64,000 nt of DNA. It comes from Bordetella parapertussis (GTDB taxonomy: Bacteria > Pseudomonadota > Gammaproteobacteria > Burkholderiales > SG8-41). The stretch lies in contig CAMATZ010000012.1 in assembly GCA_945861275.1 (NCBI GenBank), forward strand, positions 51,976-115,975. The letters run 5' to 3'. The translations under genes and the position numbers were made by a program. Position 1 is the stretch's first letter. Every line of letters begins with the position of its first letter. This document shows positions 46,181 to 54,615 of this stretch, one piece after another. A model generated the notes under the pieces. That model was not told where the DNA came from, searched no databases, and saw nothing but the letters and a program-made list of their open reading frames with translations.

Positions 46181-46336
46181 GTCATCGGTTGCAATGCTCG
46201 AAAAGTTCGCGCTGTTGAGAATCGCATTCTGCAATGCCCCGGTCTTGAGCAGGCTCTCCTGACGCAGAACTTCGGTGCTGATATCCATGGCACCTGCATT
46301 ATCAGGACTTGCCGCCACGCGAACTTCATTGGACAT
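46181..46336 (-). pseudogene. PAS-domain signalling protein, N-terminal fragment (minus strand)
   Basis: ATG 46336, with GGAGTAGGG upstream, starts MSNEVRVAASPDNAGAMDIS and reaches LLKTGALQNAILNSANFSSI, a close paralogue of the plus-strand fragment. It then breaks at the junction near 46180. The two fragments face each other and share only their first ~60 residues. Confidence 0.65.
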
Positions 46337-46425
46337 TTCCCTACTCCAGGTAACGCGTGAGGTTCACGTGCGATGGGACGAAAGGAGCGGCAGGCACCCG
46401 CTTGCCGCGGTGCAGCGGGGAGAGG

Positions 46426-46604
46426 CTAGTGTAGTGTCCTTCAAATAACTTTACAGCGCGTAGGGCGCAATGCTTCGCTTCAAGTGTTCCCTTGTCCCTA
46501 TTGCGCCGCATGGCTACTTTGCAAACCGCATTCGGCGCAATGGGATTGCGCCCTACGCTGGCTGCCGGAAAGTCTGTCACGTTATTTAAGGGACACTACA
46601 CTAG
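46426..46604. mobile_element. MITE-like element with 27-bp inverted ends
   Basis: The ends TGTAGTGTCC-TTCAAATAAC... and its complement (TGTAGTGTCC-CTTAAATAAC...) match over 27 bp with four mismatches. CTAG is repeated on both outer sides and is probably the target duplication. An inner inverted pair (GCGTAGGGCGCAAT / ATTGCGCCCTACGC) lies inside. About 180 bp, with no coding capacity. The transposase family is not identified. Confidence 0.75.
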
Positions 46605-47362
46605 CGGACACTGGCGGGAGCGCCCTGACGGTGCTGCACGTCCGATAACAGACGGCCCATTTCCTTTTTGACCACGGCGTAGCACTCGCACGTGGCGGCC
46701 TCCAGCCCCGCGCGCTTAACCACTGAAATATGGCCGCGGCGGTATTGAATAAACCCTGAGCGCTGCAAGTTGCCGGCCGCCTCGGTAATGCCCTCGCGGC
46801 GCACACCGAGCATGCTGGCAACCAGTTCCTGCGTCATCACCAACTCCTGTGAGGAGACGCGATCCAGCGTCAGCAGCAGCCAGCGGCACAGCCGCTGTTC
46901 CAGCGTATGGTGCTGATTGCAGGCCGCGGTCTGGCTCATCTGTGTCATCAGCGCCTGGGCATAACGCAGCAGCAAGCGTTGCATGAAGCCGGCGCGATTG
47001 AATTCCTGCTTCAGCAAGCGGGCTTCCAGCCGGTAGGCGTGGCCCGCGGTCTGCACCACGGCAGAGCTGGATGTGGTTTCTCCGCCCATGAACAGCGCCA
47101 CACCGACGACGCCTTCATTACCCACCCCTGCGGTCTCGGCTGATGCACCGGACGCCGTTACATAGTGCAGCGAGACGATGGCGGTGGTGGGGAAATAGGC
47201 GTAGCGCATTTGTTCGCCGGGCTCATACAGGTATTCTCCGAGCGGCATCGGCGCCAGTTCCAGATGCGGGGCCAGGTGCTCGAAGTCCGCCGTGGGCAGA
47301 GCGGCCAGCAGGTGGTTTTGATTGGGGCTATGAGGCGTAGGCATTGCGGCGTGACGGTCCAT
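46601..47362 (-). CDS. Crp/Fnr family transcriptional regulator
   Basis: A 253-residue regulator. An N-terminal cyclic-nucleotide-binding-like barrel (LGEYLYEPGEQMRYAYFPTT, VGNEGVVGVALFMGG) is followed by a long helix and a winged HTH (MTQELVASMLGVRREGITEA, with recognition helix RREGITEAAGNLQ). There are no FNR-type N-terminal cysteines. It overlaps the response regulator gene by one base (TAATG), third in a kinase-regulator-Crp operon. The stop TAG lies inside the end of the MITE-like element, so the original C-terminus may have been slightly changed. Confidence 0.9.
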   Translation of the reverse strand: MDRHAAMPTPHSPNQNHLLAALPTADFEHLAPHLELAPMPLGEYLYEPGEQMRYAYFPTTAIVSLHYVTASGASAETAGVGNEGVVGVALFMGGETTSSSAVVQTAGHAYRLEARLLKQEFNRAGFMQRLLLRYAQALMTQMSQTAACNQHHTLEQRLCRWLLLTLDRVSSQELVMTQELVASMLGVRREGITEAAGNLQRSGFIQYRRGHISVVKRAGLEAATCECYAVVKKEMGRLLSDVQHRQGAPASVR

Positions 47363-48189
47363 TAGTTTGCGAAGACTTCAACGCCGATGCCGCGATAACC
47401 GACAAAGCGGGCGGCCTGATTGAACATCGGCTGTCCGCTCACGCGAAACTGTTGCTGCGAGCCGTCGCTATTGACGCGGTTGAAGGCGAAATCCAGGAAG
47501 GGCTCGCGTGCGGCAATCTTACCCTGCAATGCTTCACGCTCCGCTTCATTCCAGCCGGCCGGCTTGGCACTGCCCGGTTCACCCGCAATCGAGTTAACCT
47601 GGATGCCCAGCATTTCCAGCACCGGACCCGACACCTTGGTGAAGGCGCCGCTCTCGTCCTGCTCCCAGTACCAATCCGACGCCAGTTCGGTCAGGCTGCG
47701 GTAGCGCGCTTCGCTTTCGCGCAGCTCAGCCGTGCGTTCCTGCACGGTTTTTTCCAATAACTCATTGTATTCATTTAGTTTTTTATATAGCAACCGCACT
47801 TCCAGCATGTTGTGGATACGCGTCTTGACTTCGACCAGATCAAACGGCTTGCTGATGAAATCCTTGGCGCCGGCCTGCAATGCGCGCAGCTTGTGACCCG
47901 GTTGGGCGGTGAGCACGATCACCGGCAGGTAGCTGTCGGCCTCGTTGGTTTTAAGCCCCTCCATCACCGCGAACCCGTCCATTTCCGGCATCTGCAAATC
48001 GAGCAGGATCAGGTCATAGCTGTTTTTGCGATGCAGCGCGCACACCTCCCGTGGATTCATAGTGGAGGTCACGCAAGTGTAGCCGGCTTCGGTCAACAAT
48101 TGCTGCAGCAGACTGACATTGGACTCCTGATCGTCAACAATCAGGATGCTGGCGTTAAGAATATCGGGCGCACTGTGTAGACTGAGCAT
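47362..48189 (-). CDS. response regulator with PAS domain
   Basis: A 275-residue protein. The receiver domain (about residues 12-130) has the acidic pair DDQ, phospho-acceptor Asp in LILLDLQMPEMDG and Lys in FISKPFDL. A coiled coil (about 135-165) and a PAS domain (RYRSLTELASDWYWEQDESG to YRGIGVEVF) follow. There is no DNA-binding or enzymatic output, so it probably relays to a partner protein. It overlaps both neighbours by one base. Confidence 0.9.
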   Translation of the reverse strand: MLSLHSAPDILNASILIVDDQESNVSLLQQLLTEAGYTCVTSTMNPREVCALHRKNSYDLILLDLQMPEMDGFAVMEGLKTNEADSYLPVIVLTAQPGHKLRALQAGAKDFISKPFDLVEVKTRIHNMLEVRLLYKKLNEYNELLEKTVQERTAELRESEARYRSLTELASDWYWEQDESGAFTKVSGPVLEMLGIQVNSIAGEPGSAKPAGWNEAEREALQGKIAAREPFLDFAFNRVNSDGSQQQFRVSGQPMFNQAARFVGYRGIGVEVFAN

Positions 48190-50540
48190 TATGCTTTTTC
48201 CTCCAGGTGTGTGCGGGCCGCGTTACGGGATTGCTGTTCCGCGAATTTGAGTGTGATGTCAAGCGTCTCCATGAACTCGTCGACCTTGATCGGTTTGGTG
48301 AGGTAACGAAAGAATCCCGCCTCCAGACCTTTTTCGATATCGCGCGGCATGGCATTCGCGCTCAGCGCCACCACCGGTATGTGCGCCGTAGCGGGGTCTT
48401 GCGCCAGGATTTGCATCGCCTGAATGCCGCTCATGCCGGGCAGATTGATGTCCATCAGTATGACGTCGGGCAAGGAGGCCAATGCCATCCTGATGCCGCT
48501 TAACCCATCCAGCGCGCTTGACATTTTGATGTCCGGCCGGCGCGCGATGATATCTTCGACCAGCATCAGATTGGCCGGGTTGTCCTCGACATAGAGCAGG
48601 GTTCGAAACGCGGCATTGGCTTGCAAGTGTGCCGCAACGGCAGTGGGAAGGTGCGCCGCTTCGGCGGCAAGTAGCGGTTCAGCCGTCAGGCTCAGTTCAA
48701 TCCAGAACACGCTGCCGTTACCGACGCTGCTTTCCACGCCGATGGCGCCCCCCATGGATTCGATCAACCGCTTGGCCATCACCAGGCCGATGCCGGTGCC
48801 TTCCTCCACGGTGGCCTCTTGTCCGAGACGATTAAACGGCTGGAACAGTTGCGCGAGTTGCTCCGATGTCAATCCTGCGCCGGTGTCTCTGATGCTCACG
48901 CGTATGCATTGCGGGGCAGGCTTGGTCCAGCTCACCATGACAATTCCACCCGCAGCATTGTATTTGATCGCATTGGAAAGCAGGTTGATGAGCACCTGTT
49001 TCACCCGCGTGCGGTCGGCTTTGACAAAACAGGGCCCTTCGAACTCAGGAAAGGTCACACGGATGCCGCGCTTTTGCGCCTGCGGTTCTATCATGGTCTG
49101 ACATTCGACCATGACGTCGTTCAGCGACATCGGCTCCATCGACAGCGACAGCTTGCCGGACTCGATCAATGCCAGATCGAGAATTTCGTTGATCAGATCC
49201 AGCAGATACCAGCCCGCCTTGAGAATTTGCTCGGTGCTGCGCTTCTGGGAGGGCGTGGGTGACGGTGAACCGGAATCGATGAGTTGGGCAAAGCCGAGGA
49301 TGGCGCTGAGCGGGGTGCGCAGTTCATGGCTCATGCTGGAGAGGAAATCCGATTTCGCGAGATTGGCTTTGTCCGCGACAGCCGAGGCGCGTTCCAGCGC
49401 GGTGTTCTTTTCGTGCAGCACCTTATCCAGGCGTTTACGTTCGGTGACATCGCGGAACACCAGCACCGCGCCGACCACCTGAGCGTTGCGGTCGCGAATC
49501 GGCGCGCAACTGTCGGCGATATCGCATTCGCTGCCGTCGCGTGCGATCACTATGGTGTGATTGGCGAGGCTAAGCGTGGTGCCGTTCGAGAGTGTTTCCC
49601 GCACCGGGACCGGGTAGGGTTCGCGGGTATCCGCGTTGATGATGTGAAAAATATCCTCTATCGGGTGATGGGCCGCTTCCAGGCGGGTCCAGCCGGTGAG
49701 CCGTTCGGCCAGCGGATTGAGCAGCGTCACACGGCCTTCGGCATCGGTGGCGATCACGGCATCATCGATGGAGTTGAGCGTAACCGCAAGCCTTTCCTCG
49801 CTGATGTGCAGGTTGATGTTGGTCAACTGCAGTTGTTTATTCACATCTTCCTGAATGTCGAGCAAACGCTTTGTTTCAATGTGAAGCAGATTCCTGACTT
49901 GTTGCTGTGATTCCCGATAGATCAGGTAAGCAAAGAATATCGCCAGCAGCAGCGTAAACAGGCTGGCGGTAACGATAAGCGCAAACAAGTTACGCATATT
50001 CACCCGGAGATTTGCATCGTGCTGCTCCAGTAAGAGTTTTTCGTCATGAATGAGGCCTCCGATTTCGGCACGGATCGACTCCATCAACTGGTTGCCCTTA
50101 TGACTGCTTGCATCCGCCAGAACGGTAGTGGCGTCATGGCGGCGGCGCAACTCTATGGTCTGCGACAGTTGCGCCAGTTTGGCCTCCACCAATGGCGTAA
50201 GCGCCTCCAGATGTTTGCGCGCAGCAGGGGTTGACTCAATCGCACGCAGTTCTTTCAGTTGGCCATTGATACCAGCATGCACTGCCAGGTACGGCTTCAG
50301 ATAGGCTTCTTCGCCGGTCAACAAAAAGCCGCGCTGACCGGTTTCGGCATCTACCATGTCACTTAGCAAAGCATTCGTGAGAACCAGGGTATTTATGGAT
50401 TTCTTCTGCTCCGATGCTGTCGTCTCGACCTGGCTGAAAATCTGCAAAGACGCCAGTGCCGTCACACCGACCAGCAGGATCACCGCCACAACCAAAGCCA
50501 CAAATTTGTGGTTGTTTTTCAAGAACAAATTACCGGCCAT
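48189..50540 (-). CDS. hybrid sensor histidine kinase (CHASE3-PAS-HK-REC)
   Basis: A 783-residue membrane kinase. TM1 is at about residues 12-33, a CHASE3 periplasmic domain (ETGQRGFLLTGEEAYLKPYL) follows and TM2 lies near 185-207. Then come a PAS domain (about 255-375), HisKA with SSMSHELRTPLSAILGFAQL, an ATPase domain (NLLSNAIKYN, DTGAGL, EGTGIGLVMAKRL) and a C-terminal receiver (ILMDINLPGMSG). CHASE3 senses unknown extracellular signals. First gene of the three-gene signalling operon; the best operator-like motif lies 197 bp upstream. Confidence 0.95.
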   Translation of the reverse strand: MAGNLFLKNNHKFVALVVAVILLVGVTALASLQIFSQVETTASEQKKSINTLVLTNALLSDMVDAETGQRGFLLTGEEAYLKPYLAVHAGINGQLKELRAIESTPAARKHLEALTPLVEAKLAQLSQTIELRRRHDATTVLADASSHKGNQLMESIRAEIGGLIHDEKLLLEQHDANLRVNMRNLFALIVTASLFTLLLAIFFAYLIYRESQQQVRNLLHIETKRLLDIQEDVNKQLQLTNINLHISEERLAVTLNSIDDAVIATDAEGRVTLLNPLAERLTGWTRLEAAHHPIEDIFHIINADTREPYPVPVRETLSNGTTLSLANHTIVIARDGSECDIADSCAPIRDRNAQVVGAVLVFRDVTERKRLDKVLHEKNTALERASAVADKANLAKSDFLSSMSHELRTPLSAILGFAQLIDSGSPSPTPSQKRSTEQILKAGWYLLDLINEILDLALIESGKLSLSMEPMSLNDVMVECQTMIEPQAQKRGIRVTFPEFEGPCFVKADRTRVKQVLINLLSNAIKYNAAGGIVMVSWTKPAPQCIRVSIRDTGAGLTSEQLAQLFQPFNRLGQEATVEEGTGIGLVMAKRLIESMGGAIGVESSVGNGSVFWIELSLTAEPLLAAEAAHLPTAVAAHLQANAAFRTLLYVEDNPANLMLVEDIIARRPDIKMSSALDGLSGIRMALASLPDVILMDINLPGMSGIQAMQILAQDPATAHIPVVALSANAMPRDIEKGLEAGFFRYLTKPIKVDEFMETLDITLKFAEQQSRNAARTHLEEKA

Positions 50541-50671
50541 CTTGTTGGCGCACAGGGGAGGAGATTTCTGTTTTGGGCATGGTGATTACTGTGAAAACCA
50601 TACAACAATCCATAGAGGACAACTGCGCTGCCGGGCTGTTAACGGAAGATTTCAAACCCGAACAGCCGCAC
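50541..50671. other. leader region of the signalling operon
   Basis: No supported gene. It should contain the promoter of the histidine kinase operon, but no clear -35/-10 pair is visible. Confidence 0.35.
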
Positions 50672-50700
50672 GGTAGCCCCGCCTGTCCGGGGCGGAACTA
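50672..50700. repeat. single REP-like hairpin
   Basis: A GTAG...CTAC-bounded hairpin with CCCCG/CGGGG arms (GTAGCCCCGCCTGTCCGGGG core). It is similar in plan to the inverted pair at 2411-2560, but diverged. Confidence 0.5.
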
Positions 50701-50737
50701 CAAATGATTACGATCATTGCTTTTTTCGCGGATGCTA

Positions 50738-50757
50738 TCTGTGCGCTACCGCACAGA
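50738..50757. promoter_or_regulatory. shared 20-bp operator-like motif, copy d (perfect palindrome)
   Basis: TCTGTGCGCTACCGCACAGA, the best copy. The dyad extends to 12-bp perfect arms at 50734-50761 around CTAC. It lies 197 bp upstream of the hybrid kinase gene and suggests autoregulation of that operon. Confidence 0.65.
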
Positions 50758-50946
50758 TAGCATTTTGCGGCTTGCACGGGCTCGGTCCTTAGTCTCCGGT
50801 ATGCACAGATAAACCTCAAGTGATTGTTTTTAAACAATATTTCAGAGAATGCTCACTGCGACGACTGCGATCTCGCCATGCAATGGGGGTTTTTACCGAA
50901 CGACTACTGTCGTTTTCAGGTTGCAGGCACGTGATGACCTTGGCGT

Positions 50947-51267
50947 TCATTGCGCCGGGACAGGTTCAGGCGCTACCGGAAGTGACGCGATTATGTCCAC
51001 GAGAACGGCGGGTTTAGCTGCGGGCTTATGTAGCGGTGTAGTTGCCGGCGCATAAGCAAATCGCGCGGCCATCTCGCAGAGCCAGTCTGTACGGGCTGGC
51101 GTCCAGTTGCGCCAGCGCCAGCACAGTCCGGTGGTAAAACCGCTGTCGATTTCTCCATAGGGGTCGAGGAGATGACCGTGATTTCGTGCGTCCAGAGCGG
51201 ACGCTGTCAGCGGCAACAGTGCCGCTACCGCTAAAGCGCCAACAGCAAACGGCATCATCGATTTCAT
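50947..51267 (-). pseudogene. OmpA-family protein, N-terminal part only
   Basis: A signal peptide (MKSMMPFAVGALAVAALLPL...ASA) is followed by HLLDPYGEIDSGFTTGLCWR and WTPARTDWLCEMAA, the pattern of the N-terminal segment of betaproteobacterial OmpA-like proteins, and a Pro-rich linker ending SLPVAPEPVPAQ. The frame then stops where the OmpA C-terminal peptidoglycan-binding domain should begin. No remains of that domain are seen downstream. Either a truncated gene or a short secreted protein. Confidence 0.55.
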
Positions 51268-51397
51268 TTTGTATCCCCTGAGTAAATAAAAAATATCTGA
51301 ATGCTTCGGGAAATCGCTTTAATGAATTCACGCCAGGAACATAGAATAGTGTCGACAGCAATCACCGTCTGTTCGCCGCCGCACCAACGAGCAGCGT

Positions 51398-52267
51398 CTA
51401 TGCGGCAGCTATGCTGGACACAGCATCGACGCAATAGCGCGGCTGGACAAATCCGTTGACGGCGTCCTCTACCGCCTCGATATGAATCACCGGCGCCGCT
51501 GAAATCACTGCGCCAAACAGGGTGGCAAATGACACATCCGCGGCGTCGCGACCCGTGCCAATCCGTACCAAACCCATTGACGGTGAGACGCCAGTTGGAT
51601 CGAACAAGTACCAGCGGTCACCCACAAAAACCTCAACATAAGCGTGAAAATCGGTGGGACCCATGGCCGGATCGGCGCCATAGTCGATTCCCGTAACGAA
51701 GCGCGCCGGGATATTGACCGCCCGGCACAGCGCAATCATCAGGTGGGCGAAATCGCGGCAGACACCGACCTGCTCTATCAGCGTATCGGCTGCCGAGGTA
51801 CTGTCATTCGAACTTCCCGACAGGAAAACGGTGCGCAGCTTTACCCAGTCCTGAATCGCCTGTACCCGCCAATAGCCCTGCCGCAGATGGCCGAATTCGC
51901 GCGCGGCGAAGCGGCGCAGGCGGTCGGACTGGCAATAACGGCTGGGATAGATATAGGCCAGTACGGAGGCTGGCAGCTGCGCAATCGGGACTTCTTCGAT
52001 ACGCGCGGGCGACTCGATGTAGTGGTCGATATCGACCGTCGCCGCGTAGCGAATGGCCAGGTGCCCGGGATCTGCCTTGAGCCGCATAAAGCGCGTGCCA
52101 TTGGCCGGGTCCGGGTAGACCACGGGGATCAAGGACGGTGTGACATCCAGGCTCTCGGTAACAACCCTTTGGTGCGCGGTTTGCGCTGCGTGGATATTAA
52201 AAATGAAATCGCTGGCTTGATTGGCGATTTCATAGTTAAGGTCTATTGAGAATTTAAGTCTGATCAT
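51398..52267 (-). CDS. transglutaminase-like protein
   Basis: A 289-residue protein from ATG 52267. The core has the Cys-His-Asp triad: QVGVCRDFAHLMIALCRAV, TDFHAYVEVFVGDRW and LFDPTGVSPSMG. The N-terminal beta domain (IRLKFSIDLNYEIANQASDF) is typical of bacterial transglutaminase-like peptidases. There is no signal peptide, so it is cytoplasmic. Such proteins may act as proteases or amidases; the substrate is unknown. Flanked by stress genes on the same strand. Confidence 0.9.
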   Translation of the reverse strand: MIRLKFSIDLNYEIANQASDFIFNIHAAQTAHQRVVTESLDVTPSLIPVVYPDPANGTRFMRLKADPGHLAIRYAATVDIDHYIESPARIEEVPIAQLPASVLAYIYPSRYCQSDRLRRFAAREFGHLRQGYWRVQAIQDWVKLRTVFLSGSSNDSTSAADTLIEQVGVCRDFAHLMIALCRAVNIPARFVTGIDYGADPAMGPTDFHAYVEVFVGDRWYLFDPTGVSPSMGLVRIGTGRDAADVSFATLFGAVISAAPVIHIEAVEDAVNGFVQPRYCVDAVSSIAAA

Positions 52268-52342
52268 CGCCTGCTTCGAACGCGATTGAATGCTATGGGT
52301 CGGAGAGAACCTCCTGGCACACCCATTCACAAAACTTCCGCA

Positions 52343-52909
52343 TCACGACTTTATGCCCTCAAGCAGTGATGCGAGATCATCGGCGTGCTCCTCCTCCATG
52401 GCGAGTATCTCCTTGAGCATTTTCTGCGTCGTTGGATCCCGGTCAGCCAGATAAGCAATCGTTTCGCGATAGCTTTCAACGGCGATGCGTTCCGCGATCA
52501 GGTCTTCCTTGATCATCGCGTTGAGCGTGCTGCCTTCGACGTATTCAGCGTGGCTGCGCTCGCTCAGACCATCCGGTGAGAAGTTGGGAGAGCCGCCCAA
52601 TTCGACTATGCGCTTTGCGAGTTGATCGGCATGCGCCATTTCCTCGTTGGCGTGGGCCAGAAATTCTGCTTTGACCGGATCGGCGTGTATGCCCTTGGCC
52701 GTAAAGAAATGGCGCTTGTAGCGCAGCACGCACACCAGTTCCGTCGCAAGCGCTCCATTGAGTAGCCCGATCACTTCTTTGCGATCCGCTGCGTAACCCG
52801 TGGTAACCGCACCTCGTTCGATATTCTGGCGGGCACGCTTGCGCAGGGTTTGGATATCGGACAGCGCTGCGCTTTTGCCGGCGGACAATTTTTGCTGCTT
52901 GTGTTTCAT
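52343..52909 (-). CDS. ferritin-like / bacterioferritin family protein
   Basis: A 188-residue four-helix protein from ATG 52909. Diiron ligands are visible in LLNGALATELVCVLRYKRHF (E), FLAHANEEMAHADQLAKRI (ExxH), IAERIAVESYRE and ILAMEEEHADDLASLL (ExxH). It lies 2 bp after the DUF883 gene, so both are cotranscribed. It would store iron or detoxify peroxide with Fe(II), fitting the neighbouring superoxide dismutase. Confidence 0.9.
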   Translation of the reverse strand: MKHKQQKLSAGKSAALSDIQTLRKRARQNIERGAVTTGYAADRKEVIGLLNGALATELVCVLRYKRHFFTAKGIHADPVKAEFLAHANEEMAHADQLAKRIVELGGSPNFSPDGLSERSHAEYVEGSTLNAMIKEDLIAERIAVESYRETIAYLADRDPTTQKMLKEILAMEEEHADDLASLLEGIKS

Positions 52910-52911
52910 TT

Positions 52912-53304
52912 TCAATCTTTCCGGTTCTTGCCCATGGTCGATGCGCAGGTGCTGACCAGCAAGACGCTGACAATCACGCTCGCCGCGGTGACGAACCCCA
53001 GCGACTTCCACGGATTTTCCTGCACATATACATTGGTTACCGCCGTCGCCTGTTTAGCCTTGCTCTCGATGGTGTTTTTTGCGCTCTGGAAATTGGATTT
53101 CACCGCGCTCAGCCGGTCTTCCAGATACGTGGGCACTGCGGAAAAGCCTTCAGCGGAAGTGTCCACCGCTTCCTTCAACAGTGCCTGTGCGTCAGCCACA
53201 ACGGTCTTCAGGTCGGTCATTAGTTTGTCCTTGCTCTGCTGCAGGGCTTTGACGCCGTGAGCGTTTGCGGGGTTGGAGGCGAAAGTTTCTATTGCGGTAT
53301 GCAT
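52912..53304 (-). CDS. DUF883 (ElaB/YqjD-like) membrane-anchored protein
   Basis: A 130-residue protein with a long charged helical region (KLMTDLKTVVADAQALLKEA...) and a C-terminal membrane anchor preceded by VNVYVQENPWKSLGF-like residues (NVYVQENPWKSLGFVTAASV). That end is diagnostic of ElaB/YqjD/DUF883. The E. coli relatives sit in the inner membrane and bind ribosomes in stationary phase. AAGGAG precedes the ATG. Confidence 0.93.
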   Translation of the reverse strand: MHTAIETFASNPANAHGVKALQQSKDKLMTDLKTVVADAQALLKEAVDTSAEGFSAVPTYLEDRLSAVKSNFQSAKNTIESKAKQATAVTNVYVQENPWKSLGFVTAASVIVSVLLVSTCASTMGKNRKD

Positions 53305-53343
53305 AATATAACTCCTTGATTTATAAGTAATATTTTAATTCGA

Positions 53344-53493
53344 TTACAAAGGTGATTGACCGCGGATGACCCTCAGCAGAACCATCACAATGGCGATGAC
53401 CAGGAGGATATGAATAAATCCGCTCATGGTGTAAGCGGTGACCATTCCCAGCAGCCAGAGAATGATCAGGACAACAGCAATCGTATAAAGCAT
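53344..53493 (-). CDS. lmo0937-family small membrane protein
   Basis: A 49-residue protein, MLYTIAVVLIILWLLGMVTA in the first helix and GFIHILLVIAIVMVLLRVI in the second. The pattern LYTIAxxLxxLWLLG...GxFIHxLLVIAxxxxLxRxI is that of lmo0937-type proteins. ATG 53493 is preceded by GAGG. Two membrane helices; function unknown. It lies between the DUF883 and CsbD genes. Confidence 0.88.
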   Translation of the reverse strand: MLYTIAVVLIILWLLGMVTAYTMSGFIHILLVIAIVMVLLRVIRGQSPL

Positions 53494-53525
53494 GGTGGTA
53501 CCTCGTGAAGTTTGGCGATAATGGT

Positions 53526-53747
53526 TTAGGCGCGGGGTGCGGAAGGGCCCTTCTGCAGCTTCTGCCAGTCGGACAATTGCTTATTTACCTCGTCCCTGGA
53601 GATGCCGTACACTTCCTGAATCTTGCCGGCAAGCTGATCGCGCTTGCCTGCGATTACGTTCAAATGATCGTCGGTGAGCTTGCCCCACTGCTGCTGAACG
53701 TTGCCTTTGAGTTGCTTCCAGTTACCTTCAATTCGATCCCAGTTCAT
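53526..53747 (-). CDS. CsbD-like stress protein (paralogue 4)
   Basis: A 73-residue CsbD protein, MNWDRIEGNWKQLKGNVQQQ and WGKLTDDHLNVIAGKRDQLA, closest to paralogue 2. The C-terminal part QEVYGISRDEVNKQLSDWQK is complete. An operator-like motif lies 76 bp upstream, overlapping the end of the superoxide dismutase gene. Confidence 0.93.
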   Translation of the reverse strand: MNWDRIEGNWKQLKGNVQQQWGKLTDDHLNVIAGKRDQLAGKIQEVYGISRDEVNKQLSDWQKLQKGPSAPRA

Positions 53748-53823
53748 TGGCAGGCCTTTTACGGTTGGGTGGTACGAGGGTTGTTGTTGTGATGCTTGAG
53801 CTTACGGCGCAAACGGCCCGCTA

Positions 53824-53843
53824 TCCGTCTGTTAACGTACAGA
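53824..53843. promoter_or_regulatory. shared 20-bp operator-like motif, copy e
   Basis: TCCGTCTGTTAACGTACAGA, 76 bp upstream of the fourth CsbD-like gene. It overlaps the last codons of the superoxide dismutase gene. Confidence 0.5.
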
Positions 53844-54578
53844 GCGTGGCGCCTGCGCTGCGAGGTGCTGTCCGCCTTCGGCTTCCCAGCGCTCCTCTGC
53901 GGAGCGGCCGGATATTTCAAAGCAACGCGCAGCCTGCGCCCAATCCACAACCGCCCACCACGCCTTCAGATACTCGGCGCGGCGGCTTTCATAACGCAGG
54001 TAATACGCGTGCTCCCATACGTCGTTCAGCAGCAGCGGATAGTGTTGCTGCTTCATAGGATGTTCATGGCCAGAAGTCGTGATCACTTCAAGCTTGCCGC
54101 CATTCTGCAAGGTTCGCGCCAGCCATACCCAACCACCGCCGAACAACTGGGCGCCCGCTTTCTCGAACTGGGTCTTGAACTTTGCGACGCTGCCAAAGTC
54201 GCGGTTGATCGCGTCAAGCAGCAGTCCTTTGGGTGCGCCGGATTCGCCAGCCGCACCGGGTTTCATGGCACGCCAGAACAGGCTGTGATTAACGTGGCCT
54301 CCGGCATTGTCGCGAACGGCAGTGCGAATTTCTCTGGGCACTTTGTCCAGGTTGCGCAGCAGCCACAAGGCCGAATATTGCCGAAAGTCCGGAAATTTTT
54401 CGAGTGCCGTGTTGAGCTTCTCAACATAGGCTGCATGGTGATTGTCGTGATGCAGCGTCATGGTGCGCGCGTCGATCACCGGTTCCAGTTCCGCATAGCC
54501 GTAGGGCAGGGGCGGCAGTTCATGCTGCTGCAGCAGTATCGCCGCAGTACGTGGCTTGTCGATGGTAAGTTGATTCAT
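53832..54578 (-). CDS. sodA: Fe/Mn superoxide dismutase
   Basis: A 248-residue dismutase from ATG 54578 (GGGAGAC upstream). Metal ligands lie in TMTLHHDNHHAAYVEKLN (His), GGHVNHSLFWRAM (His) and LLNDVWEHAYYLRYESRR (Asp and His). GGHVNHSLFW and DVWEHAYYL are more like the Mn type, but cambialistic use cannot be excluded. It has about 25 extra residues at the N-terminus and a longer C-terminus than the ~200-residue norm. No signal peptide, so cytosolic. Confidence 0.92.
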   Translation of the reverse strand: MNQLTIDKPRTAAILLQQHELPPLPYGYAELEPVIDARTMTLHHDNHHAAYVEKLNTALEKFPDFRQYSALWLLRNLDKVPREIRTAVRDNAGGHVNHSLFWRAMKPGAAGESGAPKGLLLDAINRDFGSVAKFKTQFEKAGAQLFGGGWVWLARTLQNGGKLEVITTSGHEHPMKQQHYPLLLNDVWEHAYYLRYESRRAEYLKAWWAVVDWAQAARCFEISGRSAEERWEAEGGQHLAAQAPRSVR

Positions 54579-54615
54579 AGTGTCTCCCAATGAGGTAGCT
54601 TGGTTGGTTTCGCCA

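Noticed and set aside
50579..50707. 42-codon frame upstream of the signalling operon
   Set aside because: Its ribosome site is too far away, the peptide resembles nothing, and it runs through a REP-like hairpin.
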